Counted from the first letter of the stretch, positions 33,042 to 42,479 are shown. The stretch: 64,000 nucleotides of DNA from an uncultured Propionibacteriaceae bacterium (GCA_937926975.1 CALBCJ010000040.1:1-64000), one strand, 5' to 3'. Numbers and translations: made by a program. The notes: generated by a model from the sequence alone, not told the origin.

Positions 33042-33650
33042 GTGACCATCCGGCTGCTGGTCGCCGACGACCAGGCCCTGGTCCGCGGGGCGCTGGCGAC
33101 GCTGCTGAACCTGGAGCCCGACCTGGAGGTCGTGGCCGAGCTGGAGACCGGCGACCACGTCGTCGCCACAGTCCGGGCGCACGCCGTCGACGTGGCCCTG
33201 CTCGACATCGACATGCCGGGCAGCGACGGACTGACCGCGGTCGCCGCGCTGACCGCGTCGGGGCTGCCCTGCCGCAGCCTGGTCGTCACCACCTTCGGGC
33301 GGCCCGGCTACCTGTCACGGGCTCTGGAGGCTGGCGCGGCCGGGTTCCTGGTCAAGGACACCCCGCCGGCGCAGCTCGCCGACGCGATCCGCCGGATTCA
33401 CGTCGGGCTGCGGGTGGTCGACCCGATGCTGGCGCAGGAGTCGGTGCTGCTCGGGCCGAACCCGCTCACCGCCCGGGAGCAGGAGGTGCTGCGCCTCGCG
33501 GCGATGGGCGCTGACGCGCACCGCATTGCCCAGACCCTCCACCTCGGCGAGGGCACCGTACGCAACTACCTGTCCAGCGCGATGTCGAAGACCCAGTCCC
33601 GCAACCGTACGGAGGCAGCCCGCACCGCCGAGCGCAACGGCTGGCTCTGA
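33042..33650 (+). CDS. LuxR-family response regulator (DesR-like)
   Basis: A 202-residue regulator. The receiver has ADDQ near the start, VALLDIDMPGSDG (Asp about 54), the VVTTFG switch Thr and LVKDTPP Lys. The LuxR helix-turn-helix is LTAREQEVLRLAAMGADAHR followed by LHLGEGTVRNYLSSAMSK. AAGGAGG precedes the GTG. It likely activates the ABC operon from the palindrome near 30140. Confidence 0.92.
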   Translation: MTIRLLVADDQALVRGALATLLNLEPDLEVVAELETGDHVVATVRAHAVDVALLDIDMPGSDGLTAVAALTASGLPCRSLVVTTFGRPGYLSRALEAGAAGFLVKDTPPAQLADAIRRIHVGLRVVDPMLAQESVLLGPNPLTAREQEVLRLAAMGADAHRIAQTLHLGEGTVRNYLSSAMSKTQSRNRTEAARTAERNGWL

Positions 33651-33670
33651 CCGGCCGGGGGTCACCCAGC

Positions 33671-34120
33671 TCAGCCGACAGGCTCCCCGTTCCACGTGCC
33701 GGAGAGGTCGACGAACAGGCTGTTCCCCTGGTTGCAGCCCAGCATCCTGCGCTGGTGCATCTGGTAGACCGCGACCCCGGGCGCAATGCCGACTCGGCGA
33801 GCCTGAGCGGCAATGTCGCGGTCACTCGACAGGTTCTTGAACGGGGCCATTCCCTCCGGCCCGAAGAGAATGCTCATCGCGAAGGCGGTGGCCCTCTTCT
33901 CCGCCTCCGAAGTCCGCTTCTTCTTGTACTCCGGGTGCATCTCTGTGCGGGGACCGTTCAGCACATGACCGATCTCGTGGAAGAGCGTCCAGATCACGAA
34001 CCCGTCCTTGGCCCAGTGACCGATCTGCTGGATGACCGGCACCCGCTTGTTGATCCACCAGATCAGGCTCAGCAGGGGGAAGTCCTCGGGCGGTGGGACG
34101 GTCAGGAAGACGACACCCAC
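33671..34120 (-). CDS. ImmA/IrrE-type metallopeptidase domain, N-terminally truncated
   Basis: 149 codons from GTG 34120. It contains a zinc peptidase motif, TLFHEIGHVLNG (His48, Glu49, His52), and a downstream EAEKRATAFAMSILF that supplies the third ligand. The start, GVVFLTVPPPEDFPL, corresponds to the middle of HigA-type antitoxins whose XRE DNA-binding half normally precedes it; here a stop codon lies just upstream and no helix-turn-helix is found. The gene is therefore probably a remnant of an XRE-peptidase antitoxin or a stand-alone peptidase. No toxin is adjacent. Codon use is less GC-biased than its neighbours, suggesting transfer. Confidence 0.65.
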   Translation of the reverse strand: MGVVFLTVPPPEDFPLLSLIWWINKRVPVIQQIGHWAKDGFVIWTLFHEIGHVLNGPRTEMHPEYKKKRTSEAEKRATAFAMSILFGPEGMAPFKNLSSDRDIAAQARRVGIAPGVAVYQMHQRRMLGCNQGNSLFVDLSGTWNGEPVG

Positions 34121-34390
34121 GCGCGAGCGGTCACATCACGTACCTGGACGGCAGAGCCAGGCGTACGGGCTTGTCAGGGCGAAGACCAGAGTCTGACCGG
34201 CCCTAGACCTCGGTCTGATCCACCGCCGGAGCGGCCGTGGCTACAGTATCTCGGGCGCGGCGGCCCTGAGGGCATGAGATGTCTCTCACGCGCGTGGCCT
34301 CACGCTTGGGGGATGAGGCACGGTCGTGAGGACCGCCGGGTGCGCACTCCGTGCCCGTCGAACGAACGGCTGGATCTGGGGGGACCAATC
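34121..34390. other. Intergenic region upstream of TadE-like gene
   Basis: No gene seen. TACAGT near 34243 is a possible -10 box for the pilus-like operon; GGGGGGA directly precedes its ATG at 34391. Confidence 0.3.
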
Positions 34391-34822
34391 ATGACGTCAC
34401 CAAAGGCGCCGCCGCGCGCCCGTGCTCGCCGAGAGCGAGGCGCATCGGCGGTCGAGTTTGCGCTGATTGTGCTGCCGCTGCTGACGATGATCTTCGGTGC
34501 GCTGGAGTTCGGGCTGGCGCTGCAGGCCCGCACCATGGCCGGCAACGCGGCCCGCGAGGGCGTACGGATCGCCAGCCTCGGCGGCACCGACGCGGACGTC
34601 GAGCAGGCGGCTCAGAACGCGCTCTCGGTGGTTCAGGGCGCCAAGACCCTCACCACCACCTGCCGTACGGCTGCCGGCACCACCTGCACCCTGGGCGACC
34701 CGGCCAACTCCGGCGGCGTGGCCACCGTGACCGTCAGGATCGAGTACCACGGCATCACCGGCATGTTCCCCGGGCTCACCAGCACGACCATTTCCCGTAC
34801 CAGCACGATGAGGATCGAGTGA
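34391..34822 (+). CDS. TadE-like pseudopilin-family protein
   Basis: 143 residues. The motif RRERGASAVEFALIVLPLLT is the TadE signature: a basic stretch, GAS-VEFAL with the conserved Glu, then one membrane helix (about residues 20-42). The rest is an extracytoplasmic domain with two cysteines (about residues 89-99) that could form a disulphide. TadE/F proteins are minor pseudopilins of Flp/Tad pili; no Tad ATPase or Flp pilin gene is within this window. GGGGGGA precedes the ATG. Its stop overlaps the next ATG by one base. Confidence 0.85.
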   Translation: MTSPKAPPRARARRERGASAVEFALIVLPLLTMIFGALEFGLALQARTMAGNAAREGVRIASLGGTDADVEQAAQNALSVVQGAKTLTTTCRTAAGTTCTLGDPANSGGVATVTVRIEYHGITGMFPGLTSTTISRTSTMRIE

Positions 34823-36339
34823 TGTCCACCACCTTCTGGAGCAGGCGCCGCCAGCGCCGAGACGAGCGCGGCGCCAGCGCGGTGGTGATCGCCGCCTCGT
34901 TCGCCGTGGTCGCCGCGGGCTGCGCCTTCGGCCTCGACATCGCCAACCTGGCGATGCAGCGCGAGGCCCTGCAGAACACCATCGACGCGGCCGCGCAGGC
35001 CGGCACCACGTACCTGCCGGGCAGCGCATCCACCGGCCGCTCCGAGGCGATCCGGTTCGCCAAGGAGAACCAGCCCGACCTGGAGCCGACCGTGGAACCG
35101 CTGTGCATCGTGGGCGCCACGTCCGGCCACGTCACTCTGGGACACATTCCGGCGACCTGCAACCCCACCGGGGGCGCCGCTCAGTCGACCTACCGCGGGA
35201 TGCGGTGCGACGACCGGATCTGCGCCATCCCCTGCGACCCAGTACGGGGACGCTGCAACTCGCTGCGGGTCACCGGCGAGCGGATCGTCAAGCACTGGTT
35301 CGCTCCGATCATCGGGATCCAGCAGTCAAGCACCGGGGCCGTGTCCAGCACCAGCTGCAAGGGCTCCTGCGGCACCCTGATGCCCAATGCCATGGATGTG
35401 GCCTTCGTCGCCGACCGGACCCCGTCGATGGCACCGGCAGACTTCAGGGCGATGCAGGCCGCGATCGCGTCCTCACTGACCACGATGACCCCAGAGCTTC
35501 AGTTCGTGACCCTGGGCACGATTCACAAGAGCACCGGCACCGGACCCTGCAAGACCGATGTCGCGGTCGGGCCCACCGCTCGGGAGGGCAAGTGGATGCC
35601 GCTCGGGTTCTCCGACAACTACCTCACCGGCCAGCTCGGCGAGAGCAGCCGCCGAGTGAACAGCGCCGATGAGGTGGTTCGCAACCTGAACTGCATGGGC
35701 CAGGTCAACCGGGGAGTCCGGCCCAACTACGGCACCCACCTGGCCTCACCACTGAAGGATGCTGCCCGGCTGCTGCTCGGCAAGGACCCCAGCAACCTGG
35801 CCGCCCTGGACGCTCAGCGGGCGCCGAGCCTGCCCGAGGGCTCCAAGGTCACCAAGGCCATCATCCTGGAGACCGACGGCACGCCGGAGGAGACCATCGG
35901 CCACCGCCAGTACGACCCCAACCCCAGCCTGGGCACGGCCAACCTCAACGTGCCGGGTGATCTCTCCACTGGCAGCCCGACGGCAGGCGACATCGGCTGT
36001 GCCAACCTGCTCAAGGTGGCCCGTCAGGCCAAGGAGCAGGGGATCTTGGTGATCACCGTCGCCTTTGGCGGTGCCGCCACCAACCGCTGCATCAAGAACT
36101 ACCGAAACGGCACCTTCACCGGACGCCAGGTCCGCGACGTGCTGGCCGAGGCCGCCACGCCGCGCTCGCCCGGAGTCCCGAGCGTCGCCAACTCGTGCTC
36201 CACCCCGGCCGAGATCCAGGCCGAGAACTCCGACGGCGACTTCTTCTTCTGCGCCGCCACCGGCGAGCAGATGAAGAGCATCTTCAGCACCGCGATCGCC
36301 CAGATCGGTGGCAACACCAAGTTCATCCGGGTGCCCTAG
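34822..36339 (+). CDS. TadG-like pilus-assembly protein with von Willebrand A-type domain
   Basis: 505 residues. A basic start and RDERGASAVVIAASFAVVAA with one membrane helix match the TadG/TadE N-terminal module. A cysteine-rich region (about residues 90-185) follows. The C-terminal part resembles a VWA domain: DVAFVADRTPSM occupies the MIDAS position (D-x-T-x-S, a Ser to Thr change from the usual DxSxS) and ILETDGTPEE follows later. TadG-type proteins are thought to help Flp pilus biogenesis or act as surface adhesins. It is coupled to the preceding TadE-like gene and ends before a strong terminator. Confidence 0.82.
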   Translation: MSTTFWSRRRQRRDERGASAVVIAASFAVVAAGCAFGLDIANLAMQREALQNTIDAAAQAGTTYLPGSASTGRSEAIRFAKENQPDLEPTVEPLCIVGATSGHVTLGHIPATCNPTGGAAQSTYRGMRCDDRICAIPCDPVRGRCNSLRVTGERIVKHWFAPIIGIQQSSTGAVSSTSCKGSCGTLMPNAMDVAFVADRTPSMAPADFRAMQAAIASSLTTMTPELQFVTLGTIHKSTGTGPCKTDVAVGPTAREGKWMPLGFSDNYLTGQLGESSRRVNSADEVVRNLNCMGQVNRGVRPNYGTHLASPLKDAARLLLGKDPSNLAALDAQRAPSLPEGSKVTKAIILETDGTPEETIGHRQYDPNPSLGTANLNVPGDLSTGSPTAGDIGCANLLKVARQAKEQGILVITVAFGGAATNRCIKNYRNGTFTGRQVRDVLAEAATPRSPGVPSVANSCSTPAEIQAENSDGDFFFCAATGEQMKSIFSTAIAQIGGNTKFIRVP

Positions 36340-36357
36340 CAGCACCTGCGAGCGCGC

Positions 36358-36394
36358 ACCGGCCCGGCGGACCACCACGGTCTGCCGGGCCGGT
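36358..36394 (+). terminator. Strong hairpin terminator
   Basis: ACCGGCCCGGC (36358-36368) pairs perfectly with GCCGGGCCGGT (36384-36394); the interior adds GGACC/GGTCT pairing. TCTGTATG follows. Confidence 0.75.
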
Positions 36395-36490
36395 TCTGTA
36401 TGCCTGGGGGCTGGGCTGCGGGTGAGCCGGCCGCAGGACCACTGCCGCGGACGTCCAGACCGACCTCACCAGCCCAGGGGCCCGCTCGCC

Positions 36491-38290
36491 TCAGCCGAGC
36501 ACCTTGGGCACGTGCGCCAGCAGCGCCACGATCGACTGCCCGCCCGCGGTCTCGACCGCGCCAGCCGCCGCGTACAGGGCCAGGTTCACCCCGGCCCGCA
36601 GCGCCGCCAGGTCGGCCCCGGGCTGCTCGGCGACCTGGAGCGCCTCCTTCAGCCGGCCCGACACCTCGGCCCGCTTCTCCTCCGGCAAGAACGCCACCTG
36701 CCCCAGAGCGGTCTTCAGGATCACCTGGACCTGCGCCAGGTCATCGGCGTGGGTCCCGGCCAGCACAGTACGGGTCTGCGGCAGCGGCGCGCTCGGGGTG
36801 GCGGGCCGGGCCGGGGCGGACGAGACCACAGCGGCCGCGGCAGCGGGCCCTGGGACCGGCTCGGCGGGCTGCTCCAGCACCGTCGGCCGCACCCAGTCGC
36901 CCTCGGCGTCGAGGCGGACCTTCTCCCGGTACCGGGCGATCGCCACCGGAATCCCCAGCTCCGAGCGAATCCGCTCCGACAAGGCCCTCTGTGCCGACTC
37001 CTCGCCGTGGTTGAGGAAGACCGTGGCCGGCTTCGGCTGCAGGTCACGCACCCAGTCCATGAGGTCGGAGGCGTCACCGTGCACCGAGAACTCCGCGTCC
37101 CGCACAATCTCGGCCCTGACCGGGATGAACCGGCCCCGGAACTTCATCTCGGTGGCGCCCTCCAGCAGCGCCCGGCCACGGGTACCGACCCCCTGGTAGC
37201 CGGTGAAGACCACCGAGTTCTTCGGGTTCGGCAGCATCGCCTCCAGGTGGTGCAGCACCCGCCCGCCGTTCGCCATCCCCGACGAGCTGATGATGATCGA
37301 CGGCTGGCCAGGGTGGTTGAGCCGCTTCGACTCCTCGGCGTCGGTGACCTCCGTGAGGTTCGGCAGGTCGAAGAAGTCGGCCGGGTCGTTGTCGTCGCGC
37401 AGCTCGCCACGGTCCTCCGCGTCCCGGTACACCTGCAGCGCCGCGACCGCCATCGGGCTGTTGACGAAGATCGGCACCTCGGTCGGGACCCGGCCGGCAC
37501 TGCGCATCTCCACCAGGGCCCGCAGCACGATCTCGGTCCGGTCGATCGCGAACGCCGGGATCAGCACCGAGCCGCCACGGGCCACCGTACGGCGGATCGC
37601 GTCGGCCATCGCCTCGTGCGGCTCACCCTGAGGCTCGGGGTGCTCGCGGTCACCGTACGTGCTCTCCAGCAGCACGTACGGGGCGCCCGGCGGCGTGTCC
37701 CGGGGCCGCAGCACCGGGTGGTCGTGGCGGCCCAGGTCGCCGGAGAAGAGGACCGAGCCGCCGTCCGCGTACAGGTTGACCGAGGCGGAGCCGAGGATGT
37801 GGCCGGCCCGAGTCATCCGGATCGACACCCCGCCGCCCAGGTCGATGTCGGTGTCGAACGGCACCACCCGCAGCAGCGGGATGGTCCGCTCGGCGTCGGC
37901 GACCGTGTACAGCGGCAGCGGCGGGTTGTGCTTGGAGTAGCCGCCCTCCAGGGCGCTGCGCGCCTCCCGCTCCTGCAGGTAGGCGGCGTCCATGAGCACG
38001 ATCTCGGTCAGCCGCCGGGTCCCCTCGGTGCACCAGACCGGCCCGGAGAAGCCGTCGCGCACCAGCGCCGGCAGGTACGCGGTGTGGTCGGCGTGGGCGT
38101 GGGTCAGGATGACCTCGCTGATCGAGCCCGGCGGCACCGGGAACTCAGCCCAGTTCACCTCCCGCCACTGCTTGTCGCCCTGGAACAGCCCGGCGTCAAC
38201 CAGGATTCTGCGGTCAGAGCCGACCTCGACCAGGCACTTGGAGCCGGTGACCGTACCAGCGGCCCCGAGGAACGTCATCGTCATGGGCAT
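36491..38290 (-). CDS. MBL-fold beta-CASP RNA exonuclease/endonuclease-like protein
   Basis: 599 residues. The metallo-beta-lactamase core has HAHADH (ILTHAHADHTAYLPAL), ADGGSVLFSGDLGRHDH and further ligands; the beta-CASP insert has LIPAFAIDRTEIVL and IIISSSGMANGGRVLHHLE. The RNA-specificity segment follows (VHGDASDLMDWV, FLNHGEES). This is the CPSF73/YhcR-type group acting on RNA. The C-terminal 130 residues (after about 465) are an Ala/Pro-rich linker and a helical domain not present in minimal members. It is monocistronic on the minus strand. Confidence 0.87.
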   Translation of the reverse strand: MPMTMTFLGAAGTVTGSKCLVEVGSDRRILVDAGLFQGDKQWREVNWAEFPVPPGSISEVILTHAHADHTAYLPALVRDGFSGPVWCTEGTRRLTEIVLMDAAYLQEREARSALEGGYSKHNPPLPLYTVADAERTIPLLRVVPFDTDIDLGGGVSIRMTRAGHILGSASVNLYADGGSVLFSGDLGRHDHPVLRPRDTPPGAPYVLLESTYGDREHPEPQGEPHEAMADAIRRTVARGGSVLIPAFAIDRTEIVLRALVEMRSAGRVPTEVPIFVNSPMAVAALQVYRDAEDRGELRDDNDPADFFDLPNLTEVTDAEESKRLNHPGQPSIIISSSGMANGGRVLHHLEAMLPNPKNSVVFTGYQGVGTRGRALLEGATEMKFRGRFIPVRAEIVRDAEFSVHGDASDLMDWVRDLQPKPATVFLNHGEESAQRALSERIRSELGIPVAIARYREKVRLDAEGDWVRPTVLEQPAEPVPGPAAAAAVVSSAPARPATPSAPLPQTRTVLAGTHADDLAQVQVILKTALGQVAFLPEEKRAEVSGRLKEALQVAEQPGADLAALRAGVNLALYAAAGAVETAGGQSIVALLAHVPKVLG

Positions 38291-38356
38291 GACGCCACTG
38301 TGACAGGCCCCGGGCCAGCCCGGAGCAGCACCCCCAGTGCCCGGCAGGGCGTGGGT

Positions 38357-38392
38357 GCCGACCGGGCGCGCCCCCAGCCGCGCCCGGTCGGC
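38357..38392 (-). terminator. Strong hairpin terminator
   Basis: GCCGACCGGGCGCG (38357-38370) pairs perfectly with CGCGCCCGGTCGGC (38379-38392) over an eight-base loop, seven bases past the end of the FtsX-like permease gene. Confidence 0.78.
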
Positions 38393-38398
38393 GCCCCG

Positions 38399-40837
38399 CT
38401 ACTCGTACGTGAGTGCAGCGGCCGGCTGGATCCGTCCCGCCCGTACCGCCGGCACCCAGGACGCGACCAGCCCGGACAGCAGGCCGCCGAGCATCACCAG
38501 CGCGAGCGTCCCCCAGGGGATCACGACCACGACCTCGACCACCCCCTTGAGCAGCGCGTACGCCCCGGCCACGCCGAACCCAGTGCCCAGCGCCGCCCCC
38601 AGCAGGGACGCCACCCCGGCCAGGGTCAGCGCCTCCAGCGAGAACACCCAGCGCAGCCGGCCGCGAGTCAGCCCGAGCGCCCGCAGCAGGCCAGACTCCT
38701 GGGTCCGCTCCAGCACCGACAGGCCCAGGGTGTTGGTGATCCCGATCAGCGCGATCAGGATCGAGATCCCGAGCAGGCCGTTGATCACCAGCAGCAGCAC
38801 GTTCGTCACCGTGGCGAACTGGGCTCGAGCCTCCGCCCCGCCGGAGATGTAGACCCGGTAGTCACTGAGGGTCGTCCCCAGGTTCTGGGTCACCTCTCTC
38901 GCGTCGCGGCCGTCGACCACCCGGACCCAGAGCGCCTCCTGGCGGATGTCCACCACCTTCGACAGCGAGGCCAGGGTCACCACCGGCCGCTCAGGCTGCC
39001 TCGAGTTCACCACCGCGGTCAGGGTGACCTGGCCGCTCGACCCCGTGAGGGTGACCTTCGTGCCGTGGGCGATGCCGCTCTTCTTGGTGACCAGGATCGT
39101 GGAGTCGGTCAGCCCCTCAATGCTGCGGGTACTGCGCAGCACCGACCACGCCTCCGGGCCCACGCCGGTGACGTACGTCATGGTGCCGTTGACCTTGACG
39201 TCGGCCTGGTCCACCCGGACCACGCCCGCCACGTCCGGCGACCTGGTCGTCTTCTCCACCATCTCGTTGGGTACCTGGTTCTGGGCGGGCTGGATCGTCA
39301 GGTCGGCGGGGTACTTCAGGTCGAGCCCGTCGCTGTAGCTGCGGCGGCCGGTCTCGACGCCGACGAAGGTCATGCTGACCAGGGTCACCCCGATCACCAG
39401 GGCGCTGGCGGCGGCGGCTGCCCGGGCCGGGTTGCGGCGGCTGTTCTCGGTTGCCAGCCGGCCCGCCACCCCTCCCAGAAGGGTCGGGACCAGCCCGACC
39501 ACCCTGGCCAGGGCCGGGACCAGCAGCCGGGCCAGCAGCATCACCCCGACGAAGGCCAGCAGCCCCCCGGCCACCCCGATCACGACGTACCCGGTGCCGT
39601 TGTCCTTGGTCAGCCCGGGCTTGACCGCCCCGTACAGGAGCCCGGCGGTGCCGGCGGCCGCCAGGAGCGCCCCGAGCACCACGCGCACCACCCCGGCCGG
39701 GGTCACGCTCGCCTCCAGCTGCGGGCGCAGCGCCGCCAGCGGGGCGACCCGGGTGGCTCGGCGGGCTGGCATCAGCGCGGCCACCACGGTCACCGTGAGC
39801 CCGACCACGAGCGGCACCACGACCGCCGCCACCGGGACCGTGAAGGCGGTGATGACCGACGTGCCGCCGAGTACCCGCGAGAGCCGCACCAGCCCGTACG
39901 CGAGGCCGACTCCGCTCAGCACGCCGACCCCGCCGGCCACCAGGCCCAGCGTCGCCGCCTCCCCCAGCACCTGCCGGAAGACCTGCCCCCGGGTAGCGCC
40001 GACGCAGCGCATCAGGGCCAGCTGGCGGGTGCGCTGGGCGACCAGGATCGAGAAGGTGTTGGAGATCACCAGCCCGGCGACCACCAGCGCCACGACCGCG
40101 AAGCCCAGGAAGAAGGCCGTGATGGTCGACATCGCCTCGGCGTTGGCGGCCCGCTCAGCCTTCACGTACTCAGCCGTGGTGCGGACCGTGAGCCGGGCCG
40201 AGGCGACACTGGGCAGGGACTGGACCGCGGCCTTGACCTCGCTCTGCGGCCGGTCGCTGAACACGAACGCCTCGTTGTACCCGTCGCTCTCGGCGTACTG
40301 GAAGACGACCTGGTCGGCGGCGTACGCGTACGGGCTGCCGCCGTCGATCTCGGGAGCGGTCTCCACGACCCCGACCACCCTCAGCTGCCCTGACGGGCCG
40401 AGCGCGGTCGGGCCGAGCTCGATCACCGATCCCACCTTCAGGTTCTGCAGCTTGGCCAGGGTGGTGTTGACCGCCGCCTCACCGCCGGTGCTCGGGGCCC
40501 GGCCGTCGACCAGGGTCGCACTCTTGCCCAGCCGCGGCATCGTGGTCAGCAAGAGGTTCAGCCCGGCCCCCTGGTAGCGCTGGGTCACCAGGGTCACTGC
40601 CTGCCCCTGCACCCCGGTGACACCAGGCAGCCGGCGGATCTCGTCGGCCACCGCTGGGGTGATCTTCTGCCCGGAGCCTTCCTGGACGACGGCCGCCGAG
40701 TCGGTGGCGGCGCCGGCGCTGAAGCCGTCCAGGCTCTCCTTCAGCGACGCGAACAGGACCAGAGTGGCCGAGGCGAAGGCGACCCCCACGACCACCGCGA
40801 TCAGGGAGGCGATCAGCCGGCGCGGTTCCCTCAGCAT
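38399..40837 (-). CDS. FtsX-like ABC permease
   Basis: An 812-residue permease with two FtsX/MacB-like modules. Hydrophobic segments occur at the N terminus, in a central block and at the C terminus. Extracytoplasmic domains lie between (about residues 50-235 and 490-660). The loop after the second helix carries LVAQRTRQLALMRCVGATRG, and the C-terminal one has LSVLERTQESGLLRALGLTR, both the standard FtsX coupling motifs. It starts one base after the ATPase gene. Such transporters export peptides or lipoproteins or drive mechanotransmission; the substrate is unknown. Confidence 0.9.
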   Translation of the reverse strand: MLREPRRLIASLIAVVVGVAFASATLVLFASLKESLDGFSAGAATDSAAVVQEGSGQKITPAVADEIRRLPGVTGVQGQAVTLVTQRYQGAGLNLLLTTMPRLGKSATLVDGRAPSTGGEAAVNTTLAKLQNLKVGSVIELGPTALGPSGQLRVVGVVETAPEIDGGSPYAYAADQVVFQYAESDGYNEAFVFSDRPQSEVKAAVQSLPSVASARLTVRTTAEYVKAERAANAEAMSTITAFFLGFAVVALVVAGLVISNTFSILVAQRTRQLALMRCVGATRGQVFRQVLGEAATLGLVAGGVGVLSGVGLAYGLVRLSRVLGGTSVITAFTVPVAAVVVPLVVGLTVTVVAALMPARRATRVAPLAALRPQLEASVTPAGVVRVVLGALLAAAGTAGLLYGAVKPGLTKDNGTGYVVIGVAGGLLAFVGVMLLARLLVPALARVVGLVPTLLGGVAGRLATENSRRNPARAAAAASALVIGVTLVSMTFVGVETGRRSYSDGLDLKYPADLTIQPAQNQVPNEMVEKTTRSPDVAGVVRVDQADVKVNGTMTYVTGVGPEAWSVLRSTRSIEGLTDSTILVTKKSGIAHGTKVTLTGSSGQVTLTAVVNSRQPERPVVTLASLSKVVDIRQEALWVRVVDGRDAREVTQNLGTTLSDYRVYISGGAEARAQFATVTNVLLLVINGLLGISILIALIGITNTLGLSVLERTQESGLLRALGLTRGRLRWVFSLEALTLAGVASLLGAALGTGFGVAGAYALLKGVVEVVVVIPWGTLALVMLGGLLSGLVASWVPAVRAGRIQPAAALTYE

Positions 40838-40838
40838 G

Positions 40839-41561
40839 TCAGCTCCGCTCGTCGGAGACGATCCGGCCGTCGGCCAGCCGGATGACCCGGTCGGCGTACG
40901 ACGCGGCGTTCGCGTCGTGCGTCACCATCACCACCGTCTGACCCAGCTGGACCACGCTGTGGCGCAGGAAGCGCAGCAGGTCCGTGCCGGAGGCGCTGTC
41001 GAGCGCCCCGGTCGGCTCGTCGGCGAAGATCACCATCGGCCGGGTCACCATGGCCCGGGCCACCGCGGCCCGCTGCTGCTGCCCGCCCGACAGCTCCGAG
41101 GGCCGGTGCCCTAGCCGCTCCCGCATTCCCAGCACGTCGACGACCTGGTCGAACCAGGCCGGGTCCGGCTTCTTCCCGGCCAGCTTCAGCGGCAGCAGGA
41201 TGTTCTCCTTCGCGGTCAGCGTCGGCAGCAGGTTGAACGCCTGGAACACAAACCCGACACTGTCGCGCCGCAGCAGCGTCAGCGCCTTGTCCGGCAGGCC
41301 CGTGATGTCCGTGGTCCCGATCCACACTCGGCCGCTGGTCGGGGCGTCGAGGCCGGCCGCGCAGTGCATCAGCGTCGACTTGCCCGAGCCCGACTGGCCC
41401 ATGATCGCGGTGAACTCACCCGAGTACAGGTCGACGCTGACCCGGTCCAGCGCCCGGACCAGGGTCTCGCCCCGCCCGTACACCTTCGTCAGCTCCTGAG
41501 TACGGACCGCCGGCGGACGAGCCGGGCCCCGAGTCTCGTACGCGTGCTGAGCGGACATCAA
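40839..41561 (-). CDS. ABC transporter ATP-binding protein (LolD/MacB type)
   Basis: 240 residues. Walker A is GQSGSGKST, the Q loop is GFVFQAFNL, the signature is LSGGQQQRAAVARAM, Walker B is VIFADEPTGALDS and the switch is MVTHDANA. This is the class that pairs with FtsX-like permeases, and the permease follows after one base. The ribosome site AGGAGG is 5 bases before the ATG. A repeated CAGAC pair (CAGACGTAC, CAGACACG) just upstream may be an operator. Confidence 0.92.
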   Translation of the reverse strand: MMSAQHAYETRGPARPPAVRTQELTKVYGRGETLVRALDRVSVDLYSGEFTAIMGQSGSGKSTLMHCAAGLDAPTSGRVWIGTTDITGLPDKALTLLRRDSVGFVFQAFNLLPTLTAKENILLPLKLAGKKPDPAWFDQVVDVLGMRERLGHRPSELSGGQQQRAAVARAMVTRPMVIFADEPTGALDSASGTDLLRFLRHSVVQLGQTVVMVTHDANAASYADRVIRLADGRIVSDERS

Positions 41562-41774
41562 GACCTCCTGTGTCGTGTCTGAAAAGTACGTCTGAGTGCC
41601 GCGGTGAGCCTACGGACCCCAGATCAGCTCGAGGCTCGGGGAGCCCCCAGAGCGAGCCCTGGGGTTGTGCGCTGGTGCCCCTCATCTTCTCAAGGCCGGT
41701 CCTGGCCGTGACCAGGCGGCGCGCAGCACCTCAGCGCCCGTCGGCGGTCGGGCGAGTGTGGCAGGATCGCCGCC

Positions 41775-42440
41775 ATGAAGACTTCCCTCGTGGTCGCCGG
41801 TCTCGGCGCCTGCCTGGCGCTCGTCGGCTGCGGCACCGACCCGGCCGCTGGGCGGGCCCCGTCGACCGCCCCCAGCACCTCGTCCTCGGACAGCCCGACC
41901 CCAAGCGCGAGCCCGTCCGCGTCCAGCGCCAGCCCGTCCGCGTCCAGCGCCAGCCCGTCGGACAGCCCCAGCGGCAGCCCGTCGCCGAGCGGGTGGACCT
42001 CGGGCAGCCCCACCCCGCAGGCGTCAGAGTCAGGGCAGGCAGCGGTCAACGGGACCGTGATCATGTTCCCCTCGCCAGGGATCACGCTCACCTCGACCGA
42101 CGAGATCCGGGGCACTGTGGGGGTGAGCCCGCAGCTGCAGCAGTTCCTCGGCAGCGAGCTGGAGCGGATCCGCCGAGACAGCCCGGGCTGCGGCAGCGCC
42201 AGCATCAACCTGGAGGGGGTACGGGTCCCCGACCTGGCCAGCGGCGGGCTCAACGGCTGCGGCAGCGACCGGGCCGTGCTCTGGGCGCGGGTGAACGGGC
42301 AGTGGAAGGTGGCCGTCGAGGGGCAGACCCCTCCGCAGTGCAGCGCGGTCCGCAGCGCCGGGGTCCGGACCACGGTCCCGCGCGGCTTCTACGGCGCTGA
42401 CTGCGACGACAACGGGAAGGTCGTGACGTACCAGCCCTGA
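41775..42440 (+). CDS. Hypothetical lipoprotein with Ser/Pro-rich tether
   Basis: 221 residues. The signal peptide ends in the lipobox LVGC (Cys19). A tether of Ser/Pro/Ala repeats (about residues 28-80) is coded by near-identical 18-base units (SASPSA). The folded domain (about residues 90-221) has four to five cysteines (DSPGCG, NGCG, PPQCSA, GADCDD) that could form disulphides. I do not recognise it. The ATG at 41775 lacks a clear ribosome site; CAGGAT 7 bases upstream may be a weak -10 of a leaderless transcript. Confidence 0.75.
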   Translation: MKTSLVVAGLGACLALVGCGTDPAAGRAPSTAPSTSSSDSPTPSASPSASSASPSASSASPSDSPSGSPSPSGWTSGSPTPQASESGQAAVNGTVIMFPSPGITLTSTDEIRGTVGVSPQLQQFLGSELERIRRDSPGCGSASINLEGVRVPDLASGGLNGCGSDRAVLWARVNGQWKVAVEGQTPPQCSAVRSAGVRTTVPRGFYGADCDDNGKVVTYQP

Positions 42441-42479
42441 CCCGGCGTGCTGAGACCACCCGGCGAGAGGTTCCGGCGG

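Noticed and set aside
36308..40393. A 1,361-codon plus-strand open frame across the MBL nuclease and FtsX permease genes
   Set aside because: It is antisense to two convincing genes and its translation is Arg/Pro/His-rich with no motifs, as expected for complementary frames in very GC-rich DNA.
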